Below, piece by piece: positions 53,954-61,500 of a stretch of 64,000 nt of DNA; the stretch's first letter is position 1; the number at the start of each line of letters is the position of its first letter. A model generated the notes under the pieces. It searched no databases, had not been told where the DNA came from, and saw nothing but the letters and a program-made list of their open reading frames with translations. Both the position numbers and the translations under genes were made by a program. Source of the DNA: Phormidesmis priestleyi BC1401 (GTDB lineage Bacteria; Cyanobacteriota; Cyanobacteriia; Leptolyngbyales; Leptolyngbyaceae); assembly GCF_001650195.1 (NCBI RefSeq), contig NZ_LXYR01000022.1:1-64000 (forward strand). The letters are read 5' to 3'.

Positions 53954-54778
53954 ATGCTCGACACTCGATCTCAAGATTTACGGGGGCAACCTGAGAGGGC
54001 GATCGAAGCCAGGCTCGTGCCCATTCCTCCCAAGCTTGAGGTTCGTGGCTTGTCTAAATCGTTTGCAACGCAAGACGGCTCAATGGCGGTGCTAGACGAT
54101 ATCAATATTCAGCTTTTTCCACGAGAATTTGTCTGTCTGGTGGGTTCGTCGGGATGTGGTAAATCTACATTGCTTAACATTGTGGCGGGGTTGGCAAATC
54201 CTTCGTCCGGCAGCGTGTTGGTCGATGGGCGAGCAGTCACAGGTCCCGGCTCCGATCGCGGCATGGTGTTTCAAAACTACACCCTCTATCCGTGGCTGAC
54301 GGTTTCCCAGAACATTGCGTTTGGGTTACAGCTCCGCAAAATGCCCAAATCAGAGCAGCGAGAACGGATTGATTACTACCTAAATGTCGTGGGGTTGACC
54401 CAGTTTGCAAAGTCCTATCCAAAACAACTGTCGGGAGGCATGAAGCAGCGAGTTGCGATCGCTCGTGCTCTAGCCAACGAGCCAGCCGTTTTGTTGATGG
54501 ATGAGCCGTTTGGCGCGTTAGATGCTCAAACCAAAGAGCAAATGCAGCAATTTTTATTAGAACTCTGGGAGCAAACCCACGTAACGGTTTTGATGATCAC
54601 TCACGATGTAGAAGAAGCGATTTATCTGTCGCAGCGAGTCTATGTAATGGGTACGCGTCCAGGGCGAATGAAGTTAGAAGTTCCGGTCGGTCTGCCAGAA
54701 CACCGCAACTTAGACATGAAGCTGTCGCCTGAGTTTGTTGACGTTAAACGGCAGGTTTTGCATTCACTGCGCGAGTAA
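53954..54778 (+). CDS. ABC transporter ATP-binding protein, NitT/TauT (SsuB/NrtD) type
   Basis: 274 residues from ATG 53954 (TTG 53927 is in frame). Walker A G-S-S-G-C-G-K-S-T, Q-loop V-F-Q-N-Y-T-L-Y-P-W-L-T-V, signature L-S-G-G-M-K-Q-R-V, Walker B L-L-M-D-E-P-F-G-A-L-D, H-loop I-T-H-D-V-E-E-A. The Y-P-W-L-T-V loop is typical of the nitrate/sulfonate/taurine branch. About 30 N-terminal residues before the first strand are not conserved. The binding protein gene follows 477 bases later, behind the riboswitch. Confidence 0.92.
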   Translation: MLDTRSQDLRGQPERAIEARLVPIPPKLEVRGLSKSFATQDGSMAVLDDINIQLFPREFVCLVGSSGCGKSTLLNIVAGLANPSSGSVLVDGRAVTGPGSDRGMVFQNYTLYPWLTVSQNIAFGLQLRKMPKSEQRERIDYYLNVVGLTQFAKSYPKQLSGGMKQRVAIARALANEPAVLLMDEPFGALDAQTKEQMQQFLLELWEQTHVTVLMITHDVEEAIYLSQRVYVMGTRPGRMKLEVPVGLPEHRNLDMKLSPEFVDVKRQVLHSLRE

Positions 54779-54965
54779 GACAATCAGGCGTACAGCAGCA
54801 TCACCGATCCTGCAACGTTAGCCCCTAATCGAAAAAGGCAGCTATCAAGAAAGGTTGATTCCTGATGCGGGTGCCCGTTGAAAGCACAATGCCGCCTTGA
54901 ACTGAGTAGGATGTCGCACAAATGTGATTTGCGATACTTCTTTCCTGCGGTCGCGTGTTAAAAAT

Positions 54966-54981
54966 AGTGACATTGATCACA
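54966..54981 (+). promoter_or_regulatory. CRP-like palindrome upstream of the guanidine-I riboswitch
   Basis: AGTGACATTGATCACA: GTGA-N6-TCAC, one base off the CRP/SyCRP1 consensus TGTGA-N6-TCACA. It lies ~70 bases before the riboswitch aptamer, where an activator site for the binding-protein promoter could be. Prediction only. Confidence 0.35.
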
Positions 54982-55029
54982 GCCGCCAGGAGTAGCAAAC
55001 TGCCCCGTTGAAGATCTTGTGCCAGAAAA

Positions 55030-55160
55030 ATTTATCGCTTCTAGGGTTCCGATCGAGCCTCAATCAGAAATGGATGGCTTGATGACTGGTCCGAGAGAAG
55101 CAGGCTGTTTGGCGCAATGCAGACAGTTACACGGCGGGACAAAAGCCCGGGAGAGACGAT
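55030..55160 (+). ncRNA. Guanidine-I (ykkC) riboswitch aptamer
   Basis: All three conserved blocks of the ykkC/guanidine-I class occur in order and spacing: CTAGGGTTCCG (55041-55051), ACTGGTCCGAGAGA (55085-55098) and ACACGGCGGGACAAAAGCCC ending GGGAGA (55130-55154). Between them are variable stems (GCCTC...; GCAGGCTGTTTGGCGC...). The class binds free guanidinium and turns on genes for its export, breakdown or uptake. Here it sits in the 5' leader of a NitT/TauT-type binding protein gene starting at 55256. Confidence 0.93.
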
Positions 55161-55200
55161 TAACAGCGATAAGTCTGTTGCGGCTCTTTCGGGTTTTTTG
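55142..55200 (+). terminator. Riboswitch-controlled intrinsic terminator
   Basis: AAAGCCCGGGAGAG (55142-55155), which is part of the aptamer, can pair over 14 positions (with G-U pairs) with CTCTTTCGGGTTTT (55184-55197), followed by a T-run. A smaller AACAG/CTGTT stem closes the loop. The shared strand means aptamer and terminator exclude each other, which predicts an ON switch. Confidence 0.85.
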
Positions 55201-55255
55201 ATTTCTAAAACCGTATCTTCTGCGATTTGTTTCACGTTCTCAAAGGAATTCTTAG

Positions 55256-56263
55256 ATGTTTAGTTTTCGCTCAATCAAACTGATCGCTCTCGCATTAGTC
55301 GCTCTATTTTGGACGGTTGCCTGTTCTCCTCAATCTGCAAACAATAATGGGACAAATAATTCTGCCCCGTCTCAAGCGCTCAGTGTTGGCACGAACCCTT
55401 GGTCGGGTTATTCGGGTCATCACGTCGCCGTGAAAAAAGGCTTTTACGATCAAGCTGGACTCAAGATTCAAGACACATTGTTTCAGTCCAATACCGAGGA
55501 GATTACAGCATTTCTGTCGGGTAAGCTCGACTTGGCTTGGCTGACAGCAGGAGATGTGATTCAAATGGCAGGAAAAGATCCTAACCTCAAGATCATCTTT
55601 CTGTGCGATTACTCAAACGGCTCAGATGGCATTATCGGACGCGGCATCAAAACAGCAGCCGACCTGAGGGGCAAAACGCTGGCTCGTGAAGATGTGCTGT
55701 TTGAAAAAGTCTTGCTGCGGGCATACCTCGAACAAGGGGGACTGACCGAAAAGGATCTCGCGATCAAAGATCTGCCCGCTCCCGATGCGGCGACGGCATT
55801 TAGCGCTAAACGAGTTGATGCAGCCGTGACTTATGAGCCGTTTCTCACCAAGGCAGCAAAAGAAGGCGGTGGAGAAGTCATTTTTAGCTCGAAAGGAACA
55901 AATTTGATTGCGGATGTTCTGGTGACGCGCCCTAACCTGATCGCCACTCGCAGGGCTGATTTGCTGTCGTTTATCAAAGCAGCCAATCAAGGGATTAAAT
56001 TGCTGAAAGCAGGAGATGCGGATGCGATCGCGGCTGCATCTGGAAAGCTAGGAATTAAACCCGAAGAGCTTCGCGAACAACTCACTGGAATTACGCTTTT
56101 TGATATCGAAGGAAACAAGACGATCGGGTTCAATCCTGAGAATCCTAACAACGCTATGAAGAGTTTTGAATTGGTTGCAAAAGCTGCCTATGATTTCAAA
56201 ACGGTTCAACAGCCGATCGATGCCAAAACGCTATATGATGATTCTCTCGTAAAATCGCTCTAG
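55256..56263 (+). CDS. ABC transporter substrate-binding lipoprotein, NitT/TauT (SsuA-like) type
   Basis: 335 residues. Lipoprotein signal: K-L-I-A-L-A-L-V-A-L-F-W then lipobox T-V-A-C with the lipidated Cys at 23, and an Asn-rich linker. The mature part is a type II periplasmic binding fold: G-T-N-P-W-S-G-Y, H-V-A-V-K-K-G-F-Y-D, L-D-L-A-W-L-T-A-G-D, G-x-T-L-A-R-E-D-V and V-D-A-A-V-T-Y-E-P-F. AAAGGA precedes the ATG. The guanidine-I riboswitch in its leader predicts control by guanidinium; the ligand may be guanidine or a related compound, which sequence cannot settle. Confidence 0.92.
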   Translation: MFSFRSIKLIALALVALFWTVACSPQSANNNGTNNSAPSQALSVGTNPWSGYSGHHVAVKKGFYDQAGLKIQDTLFQSNTEEITAFLSGKLDLAWLTAGDVIQMAGKDPNLKIIFLCDYSNGSDGIIGRGIKTAADLRGKTLAREDVLFEKVLLRAYLEQGGLTEKDLAIKDLPAPDAATAFSAKRVDAAVTYEPFLTKAAKEGGGEVIFSSKGTNLIADVLVTRPNLIATRRADLLSFIKAANQGIKLLKAGDADAIAAASGKLGIKPEELREQLTGITLFDIEGNKTIGFNPENPNNAMKSFELVAKAAYDFKTVQQPIDAKTLYDDSLVKSL

Positions 56264-56270
56264 CACTCGC

Positions 56271-56310
56271 GTTATTTGAGGGTGGAGATCAAATTCTTCA
56301 CTCTCGAATA
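56271..56310. terminator. Hairpin terminator after the binding protein gene
   Basis: TTATTTGAGGGTG and CACTCTCGAATAA form a 13-position stem with two mismatches and a 13-base loop. AT-rich flanks suggest it can act in both directions. It overlaps the end of the MBL-fold remnant. Confidence 0.5.
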
Positions 56311-56710
56311 ATTGAATCAGGAAGCATGAATGGTAATGTCTCAACTCTGCGGATGGATTGCGGAAAAACCACTTTTAACGCAGCTTCATCTGAAGGACAA
56401 CCTGGTTTTCTTCTCGCCTCTAGATATTCGATGATAAGTTGCTGACAGTGGTCTTTACCAAAGGTTTGATAATGCCCCGGATACACCGTTTGAATGAGAA
56501 GATTTTGCAAGTGTTCACAACTGGCAACGTAAGCGGAAATATGACTGCGATCAAGCTCACCTAACAAATCGCTATCATAAATCACGTCGCCAAAAAACAA
56601 TTCATCACACTACAGATCATACAATCCAATACATCCAAGCAATGCCCTGGTAAATGCAAAACTGCAACCGCCCGATCGCCCAAATCTAACACACCGCAGT
56701 TGGTTCACTA
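56298..56710 (-). pseudogene. MBL-fold metallohydrolase remnant
   Basis: Only the second half of a metallo-beta-lactamase-fold enzyme is present, in two frames. First V-A-V-L-H-L-P-G-H-C (metal His), then after a shift F-F-G-D-V-I-Y-D (metal Asp) and V-Y-P-G-H-Y. The open part is 56298-56600 (100 codons). The 5' half, with the HxHxDH motif, is missing: upstream is a fragment of the methyltransferase tail. Confidence 0.65.
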
Positions 56711-56748
56711 AGCTTAGTGTGTGGGTGCTCAAAAACCCACGATCAGTT
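56700..56748 (-). pseudogene. Tiny fourth copy of the methyltransferase 3' end
   Basis: On the minus strand ATCGTGGGT...GAGCACCCACACACTAAGCTTAGTGAACCAAC parallels the last codons and 3' flank of the methyltransferase at 58196-58245 (GTGGGACCTTGGGCACCCACACAATAAAC...TTAGTGAACCAACTG). Frame is broken. Confidence 0.55.
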
Positions 56749-56787
56749 CATCCTATTGCTTGGCGGGTTGCAGGTAGAGCCAGTGAT

Positions 56788-56940
56788 TTATGGTGTCCAG
56801 GGACCGACGATCGCTTCTCCTCGCGTTTCTTTTTTGGCTAATTCTACGTTTAATATCAAAATTTTTTCGAGTAAATCATCTGGATTGAAGCGGTGGGCTT
56901 GCAGGACGATCGCGTAGAGTTTAATGTGTTGGCTGGTCAT
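56788..56940 (-). pseudogene. Diverged copy of the methyltransferase C-terminus
   Basis: A 50-codon frame whose residues (I-V-L-Q-A-H-R-F-N-P-D-D-L-L-E-K-I-L-I-L-N-V-E-L and A-I-V-G-P-W) align with the last ~50 residues of the full-length methyltransferase. It lacks the upstream Y-F-H-E-P-T-S part. Follows hicA directly. Confidence 0.7.
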
Positions 56941-56964
56941 CTGGCAAAAAATTTATCCACTCGC

Positions 56965-57204
56965 TTAAAAGAGTTGACTCAGTAATGCGTCGCGGCTCAT
57001 ACCACTATGGTCTGCAACATCTTTCAAGATTGCGTTTAGGGTGCCGACTTTGAGAGGGCTGTGACTTGGAATGGTGATATAGTATTTTCCTTGCTGTTGG
57101 GTTGTTAGACGAATATGACTACCCGTTTGGCGGATGATCTCGTAGCCAAATTTGCTGAGGGCTTGGGCAAGTTGGTTGCCATCAAGATCCCGTGGGAGTT
57201 TCAT
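56965..57204 (-). CDS. hicA: HicA family toxin (mRNA interferase)
   Basis: 79 residues of the double-stranded-RNA-binding-like HicA fold. L-A-Q-A-L-S-K-F-G-Y-E-I-I-R-Q-T-G-S-H-I-R-L with the catalytic His, then the I-P-S-H strand and a K-V-G-T-L-N-A-I-L-K-D helix. Its ATG overlaps the antitoxin stop by 4 bases (ATGA). HicA cleaves mRNAs unless bound by HicB. Confidence 0.9.
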   Translation of the reverse strand: MKLPRDLDGNQLAQALSKFGYEIIRQTGSHIRLTTQQQGKYYITIPSHSPLKVGTLNAILKDVADHSGMSRDALLSQLF

Positions 57205-57407
57205 GAGGCGATAACCTCATCTCTGACAAAGTGGAGGCGAATCAATTTTGGGCGATCGCTTTCTTCAAAATGGCATTTGACGGCATCGCGGATAACGTCG
57301 CGAAGAGATTCGATCGTATCAGCTTGAGTAAAAATTGATTCGCCGATCGCGCGAGCCACGTATCCACTTTCGGGATCTTCTTCAATCAGAAAAATAATTT
57401 CGTTCAT
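57201..57407 (-). CDS. hicB: HicB-like antitoxin
   Basis: 68 residues from ATG 57407: I-I-F-L-I-E-E-D-P-E-S-G-Y-V-A-R-A-I-G-E-S-I-F-T-Q-A-D-T-I-E-S-L, the HicB partial-RNaseH fold. It lacks a separate DNA-binding tail, as many short HicB proteins do. Located upstream of hicA in one operon; antitoxin-first order here is the less common arrangement for classic hicAB. Confidence 0.85.
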   Translation of the reverse strand: MNEIIFLIEEDPESGYVARAIGESIFTQADTIESLRDVIRDAVKCHFEESDRPKLIRLHFVRDEVIAS

Positions 57408-57442
57408 GGTCAGTAATTGTTTTAAAGAATGAAGTTGATACT

Positions 57443-57664
57443 TTATTGTGGTGCCCAAGGACCCACGATCGCCCCTACGCGCGTTTCTTTTTCTGCTAAC
57501 TCTAAGTTTAACGTCAGCAGTTTTTCGAGTAAATCATCGTCTGGTTTGAAGCCGTAAGCTTGCAGGACGATCGCATCGAGTTTGGCGTGGAGTTTGTAGA
57601 GTTGGCTGGTCGGCTCGTGGAAGTATTCGTTGTAGAGTTTGGGGATGCTGCTCTGCTTTGTCAT
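57443..57664 (-). pseudogene. Duplicated methyltransferase C-terminal fragment, nearly intact
   Basis: 73 codons almost identical to the end of the 918-residue methyltransferase: K-L-Y-N-E-Y-F-H-E-P-T-S-Q-L-Y-K-L-H, A-I-V-L-Q-A-Y-G-F-K-P-D-D-D-L-L-E-K, ending G-P-W-A-P-Q. It lacks the 31-bp repeat that the full-length gene carries near its end. Lies between the RelE pair and HicBA. Confidence 0.8.
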
Positions 57665-57675
57665 CTCTGTCTGAA

Positions 57676-57957
57676 TTATTGGTTATAGATATTGCCTCTA
57701 TGGTTAACGTCGTAAATGAAAATCTCATTTGTTTCTCTACGAATTTGAAAAATAACGCGAATTTTGCCGACGCGAATTCTAGAAAATCCTGACAAATCGC
57801 CTTTCAGCTTTTTAATATCAAGCTCTTCGGGGGGATAGATTTTTTGAGTCTCTAGACAGGCTTTTAGAGTGCCGATTTTTGCGATGACGGCTTTTTGACC
57901 AGCACGATCGAGCTTTTGCAGAAACTTATCGGCTGCTTTACTGAGCTTGATTTTCAT
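57676..57957 (-). CDS. RelE/ParE family toxin
   Basis: 93 residues from ATG 57957 (ATG 57963 also possible). Pattern I-K-L-S-K-A-A-D-K-F-L-Q-K-L-D, L-K-G-D-L-S-G-F-S-R-I-R-V-G-K-I-R-V-I-F and I-F-I-Y-D-V-N-H-R-G-N-I-Y. This is the RelE fold with the basic and Tyr residues of ribosome-dependent mRNases. Overlaps its antitoxin by 20 bases. Confidence 0.9.
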   Translation of the reverse strand: MKIKLSKAADKFLQKLDRAGQKAVIAKIGTLKACLETQKIYPPEELDIKKLKGDLSGFSRIRVGKIRVIFQIRRETNEIFIYDVNHRGNIYNQ

Positions 57958-58165
57958 GGTCAAACCAGTTTGTGATGTCTACGAAGTCGGTATCTGGATA
58001 ATCAGCCGGGGAGAATGATGCTGCGATCGCGGCTTGCTCTTCGTTGTCTACGTAGGGAGTCAGCAGGTCGAAGAATTTGAACCACTCTTCGCGCATGACT
58101 TCACGAACGCTTTCTTTGATGAGGGCTTTGAGGGCTTGTACATCAAGCGAGATTGTGGGTTCCAT
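57938..58165 (-). CDS. Antitoxin of the RelE-type pair
   Basis: 75 residues, acidic. The N-terminal helix (L-D-V-Q-A-L-K-A-L-I-K-E-S-V-R-E-V-M-R-E-E-W) is followed by a disordered tail rich in Asp and Phe, fit for wrapping the toxin. No DNA-binding motif is clear. Assigned from overlap with the toxin gene. Confidence 0.75.
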   Translation of the reverse strand: MEPTISLDVQALKALIKESVREVMREEWFKFFDLLTPYVDNEEQAAIAASFSPADYPDTDFVDITNWFDHENQAQ

Positions 58166-58213
58166 AACAGTTACTCCAGGTGTACTTCTACGAAAACAGT
58201 TGGTTCACTAAGT

Positions 58214-60970
58214 TTATTGTGTGGGTGCCCAAGGTCCCACGATTAGCGCAGAGCGCAACTCCGAAGGAACCGCCTCTCCTCGCTTTTCTTTTTCTGCTAA
58301 CTCTAAGTTTAACGTCAGCAGTTTTTCGAGTAAATCATCGTCTGGTTTGAAGCCGTAAGCTTGAAGGACGATCGCGTCGAGTTTGGCGTGGAGTTTGTAG
58401 AGTTGGCTGGTCGGCTCGTGGAAGTATGCGTTGTAGAGTTTGGTGATGCCCCACTGTTTGCGTTCCATTTGGGTGGAGCGGTAGTCGTGGAGTTCTTGAG
58501 CGGTGGCGCGGATAGCGGCGATGAGGTTGGGGGCTGGGGTTTGGGGAAAGGGGAAGGTCTCAAAGCAGGTGTTGTGAGTGTAGCGAGTATCGCCTTTCAG
58601 CGTAGAACTTTGTGCTTTTACCCAGGTTCGATGAACGTTTGAGGTGAGAATGCCAAGAATGTAGAAGTCCTCTGAAGCAACAACGTTTGTTGAATTGTTT
58701 GCAAGCCAATCTTTTGAAGCTGGTAGAGGAATAAACCATTTAGAGTGAGAAGGCATATTGAAATACTGAGGTAGAGGAGCCAGTGCTTTTCTCATTGCTG
58801 CATTTGTACGCTTAAATCTCCACCATTTTTCACGCATGACCGCTTCACGGTTCTTTTCTCTTTCCGGCTTTACAGAGTCTCTAACGTGTCTAAAAGGAAG
58901 AACATAATCACTTACTTCCTCAATACTCATATCCTGAAAATCAATGATCCAACGACTAGGTTTCCCGTTAGGGTTATCTGTTAAATCTCTAGCAGAGGAG
59001 GATAATTTAAGAACATCTTGATTCTTTGGATCAGCTTTAAGCCATTCCTTTACTTGCTGTTCAGCTAAATAAAATCCCTTACCGACAGGAATCACACCCT
59101 GAAAGCATTGGTTGAGATTGGCTTTGAGGCGAACCGCTTGGGAAACATCAGTAATGGCTCGAAGTGAGGAACTAATCCGTGTAACTTCTACCTGATCGAG
59201 AAAGTATTGCTTCGGTTCTTCTCGGCTCCAATTGGCAATACTGACGTGAACCTTTGCTTCACCTGACCATACTTGAGTAGAAACAGCATCATGGATGTAG
59301 CCATTGTTTTGTGTGATGTAATCTAGTGCAGCAGTCCGGCTTTTTCCTTGACTAATTGAGTTCGTACCAACCAATCCCGCTCGACCTTTCTCACCAATTT
59401 GAGCGTGAGCTAACCGAAACCAGTAGGCACAGAAATCAACGGAATCTTTGACATCGGGAAAGCGCTTAAACACGCGATCGATGTAGTCATCACCAAGATC
59501 GATCCGCATATTTTTCCCACCCAAAAACGGTGGATTACCGATAATCGCATCTGCCTTTACCCACTCCGTAAACAGCGCATCCTTACAAACAATATTTTCA
59601 TCCAGCGTATCCAACGGCAAAGCAGGCTGATCATGAATATCGCAAAGGTCGATCGCCACCTTACGAGCAATCATCAGCGTCACTCGCGCCAACTCCACCG
59701 CAAACTCATTGGTGTCCATCCCATAAAACTGCTGCGGCGTGACAAAGCCAATGCTCATCTGTCCCTGTCCACTTTCCGACTTGCGACGGGCATCAATCTT
59801 GTCTTGCAGCACTCGCTCCAGCCGTTTTAGCTCTAGATACGCCATATACAAAAAATTCCCCGACCCACACGCCGGGTCAAGCACCTTATAGTTGCGCATC
59901 TCCGCCTGCAACGCATAAAGCTCCGCCAAAATAGTCGCGTTGGCGATCTTCTCTTCCCAATAGCGCGTGATCGTCGGGCGAACAATCTTGAGAATATCCT
60001 CCTCCGAGGTGAAATGAATGCCGTGGGCATGGCGTTCGGTGCTGTTGCTTTTGCCGATCGCCGACTCAAAGATGTTGCCAAAAATCGACGGACGCACCGC
60101 TTTCCAATCCTGCGAGGCGGCGGCTTCCAACAGTTCCAATTCTTTCTCAGTTAGCTCTAGCGGATGCACCTCTCGAAACAAGCCGCCGTTAAAATAGTCC
60201 ACGCCCTGATAGCGCCCTGCCGGAGCAATGCCCGATCGATTCATCTCCTGAAACAAGTTTCCTAAAATATCGTAGGTGTTCGAGGGTTTGCCCTGTCGCG
60301 ATCGTGCCTGACACTCGCGCACCAAGCTAATAAACAGATCCTCTGGCAACAATTTTCGATCTTCCGCAAACATCGCCAATACGCATTGCAGCACAAACCG
60401 CTGGGCAGTCTTCGGGTCAACCGCATCCCGCTTCCGTTGGATCAGCATCGTCAGCAATTCACCCATGCGTCCCGCCGCTTTCTCGGTCACCGACACCAGA
60501 TTGTTGTTAAAAACAGGCACACGATCCAACTCTGGATTCATAAACGTGAACGCCCCCACACGATCGGGCAGGCGCTCTAGAGAAACCTTCTCGATCGGCT
60601 CCTCAGACTGTTTCCGAAAGTCGTAGATCCAAAACTCATCAAAGTTGCACAGCATCACATAGCTAGGGCACTGCAACTGCATCCAATAGGTGACGGCTTG
60701 TGCGTAGTGCTTACTGAGGTCTTCGCCCCGCTTCTTCATCTCAATTAGCAAATGCGGCTTCCAGGCAAGATCGGCAAAGCCCGTATTGCCTTTTTTGCTG
60801 CCCTTTTTCACCCGTTGCTCTAGCGTTGCCCCGGCTTCTTGCACACCCTCATGTCCAAACGCCTGAAAAAAGCGATCGAGAAAGTTCTGCGACTCGCCTT
60901 TCTCATCTCCTTTGAGATGCTGCTGGCAATAGCGGACAAATTTCTGGAGACTTTCGGGTGTAGGGGACAT
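58214..60970 (-). CDS. Type IIG-like restriction-methyltransferase (N6-adenine, MmeI-like layout)
   Basis: 918 residues. The N-terminal nuclease-like region has F-A-D-L-A-W-K-P-H-L-L-I-E-M-K-K-R-G (about 66-83), a D...E-x-K site. A helical linker follows, then an adenine methyltransferase with motif I V-L-D-P-A-C-G-S-G-N-F (~365) and motif IV I-G-N-P-P-F (~482). The C-terminal third is probably target recognition. Cuts and methylates with one polypeptide in related enzymes. Near the C-terminus ~10 residues (A-V-P-S-E-L-R-S-A-L) come from the 31-bp repeat; tail copies downstream lack them. It is the anchor of the defence island. Confidence 0.9.
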   Translation of the reverse strand: MSPTPESLQKFVRYCQQHLKGDEKGESQNFLDRFFQAFGHEGVQEAGATLEQRVKKGSKKGNTGFADLAWKPHLLIEMKKRGEDLSKHYAQAVTYWMQLQCPSYVMLCNFDEFWIYDFRKQSEEPIEKVSLERLPDRVGAFTFMNPELDRVPVFNNNLVSVTEKAAGRMGELLTMLIQRKRDAVDPKTAQRFVLQCVLAMFAEDRKLLPEDLFISLVRECQARSRQGKPSNTYDILGNLFQEMNRSGIAPAGRYQGVDYFNGGLFREVHPLELTEKELELLEAAASQDWKAVRPSIFGNIFESAIGKSNSTERHAHGIHFTSEEDILKIVRPTITRYWEEKIANATILAELYALQAEMRNYKVLDPACGSGNFLYMAYLELKRLERVLQDKIDARRKSESGQGQMSIGFVTPQQFYGMDTNEFAVELARVTLMIARKVAIDLCDIHDQPALPLDTLDENIVCKDALFTEWVKADAIIGNPPFLGGKNMRIDLGDDYIDRVFKRFPDVKDSVDFCAYWFRLAHAQIGEKGRAGLVGTNSISQGKSRTAALDYITQNNGYIHDAVSTQVWSGEAKVHVSIANWSREEPKQYFLDQVEVTRISSSLRAITDVSQAVRLKANLNQCFQGVIPVGKGFYLAEQQVKEWLKADPKNQDVLKLSSSARDLTDNPNGKPSRWIIDFQDMSIEEVSDYVLPFRHVRDSVKPEREKNREAVMREKWWRFKRTNAAMRKALAPLPQYFNMPSHSKWFIPLPASKDWLANNSTNVVASEDFYILGILTSNVHRTWVKAQSSTLKGDTRYTHNTCFETFPFPQTPAPNLIAAIRATAQELHDYRSTQMERKQWGITKLYNAYFHEPTSQLYKLHAKLDAIVLQAYGFKPDDDLLEKLLTLNLELAEKEKRGEAVPSELRSALIVGPWAPTQ
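58243..58273 (-). repeat. 31-bp dispersed element, family D, copy 2 (inside methyltransferase gene)
   Basis: On the minus strand GCGGTTCCTTCGGAGTTGCG, then CTCTGCGCTAA. Read in frame as A-V-P-S-E-L-R-S-A-L. Same element as 50439-50469, with the central triplet inverted. Here it does not disrupt the frame. Confidence 0.75.
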
Positions 60971-61500
60971 AAGACGATAAGACAGTGATCACCGAGAGGG
61001 CAGAGGAACGAATTTTGGAGAACCAAGACTCAGTAGCCCGATCGATATCTACAACCTACAAGCCCCAACCCTCGACTGTCGAGGTTTTGACACGAAACTC
61101 CGTGCTCTAGACTCCAGCGATCGTCTTCCAACCCTCACCCGTCACTCTCTAAGCTCTACCGTCCGACCTTTTTGCTCGAAGCATCGCCCTCTGATCTCGA
61201 AACTCAGAACTTGGAAGTCGAAACGTCGAGCAATTTGCTCCATCCTTCGAGTTCTGAGCTTGAGCGATCGACCTCAGAGGTCAAATCGCCAGACTATTCT
61301 ACGCGACGCACGGCTTTCTTAAAACACCCGCAAGGACTGCCCTAACCCTAACCCTCTCCCCAGGGAGAGGGAACAAGATTTCTAGCTCCCCTCTCCTTGG
61401 GGAGAGAGGTTGGGGGTGAGGGCAAATTAGTTGCACATCGCGTAATGCATGAGCCATTCTTAACCCAAGACATTTAGACCCTTCTACCCCCAGATTTTTT
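60971..61500. other. Intergenic region with hairpins between the methyltransferase and the kinase
   Basis: No gene. CCTCGAC-T-GTCGAGG at 61070-61084 is a perfect palindrome. A long nested imperfect hairpin spans 61188-61280: outer arms CCTCTGATCTCGA against TCGACCTCAGAGG, inner arms CTCAGAACT against AGTTCTGAG. The family A repeat copy 6 follows. The final ~75 bases hold the kinase promoter. Confidence 0.45.
61338..61423. repeat. GC-rich dispersed hairpin repeat, family A, copy 6
   Basis: CTGCCCTAACCCTAACCCTC then CCCCAGGGAGAGGG, and in the second half CCCCTCTCCTTGGGGAGAGAGG with GGGGGTGAGGGC. Folds like the other copies; outer inverted ends absent. Confidence 0.65.
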
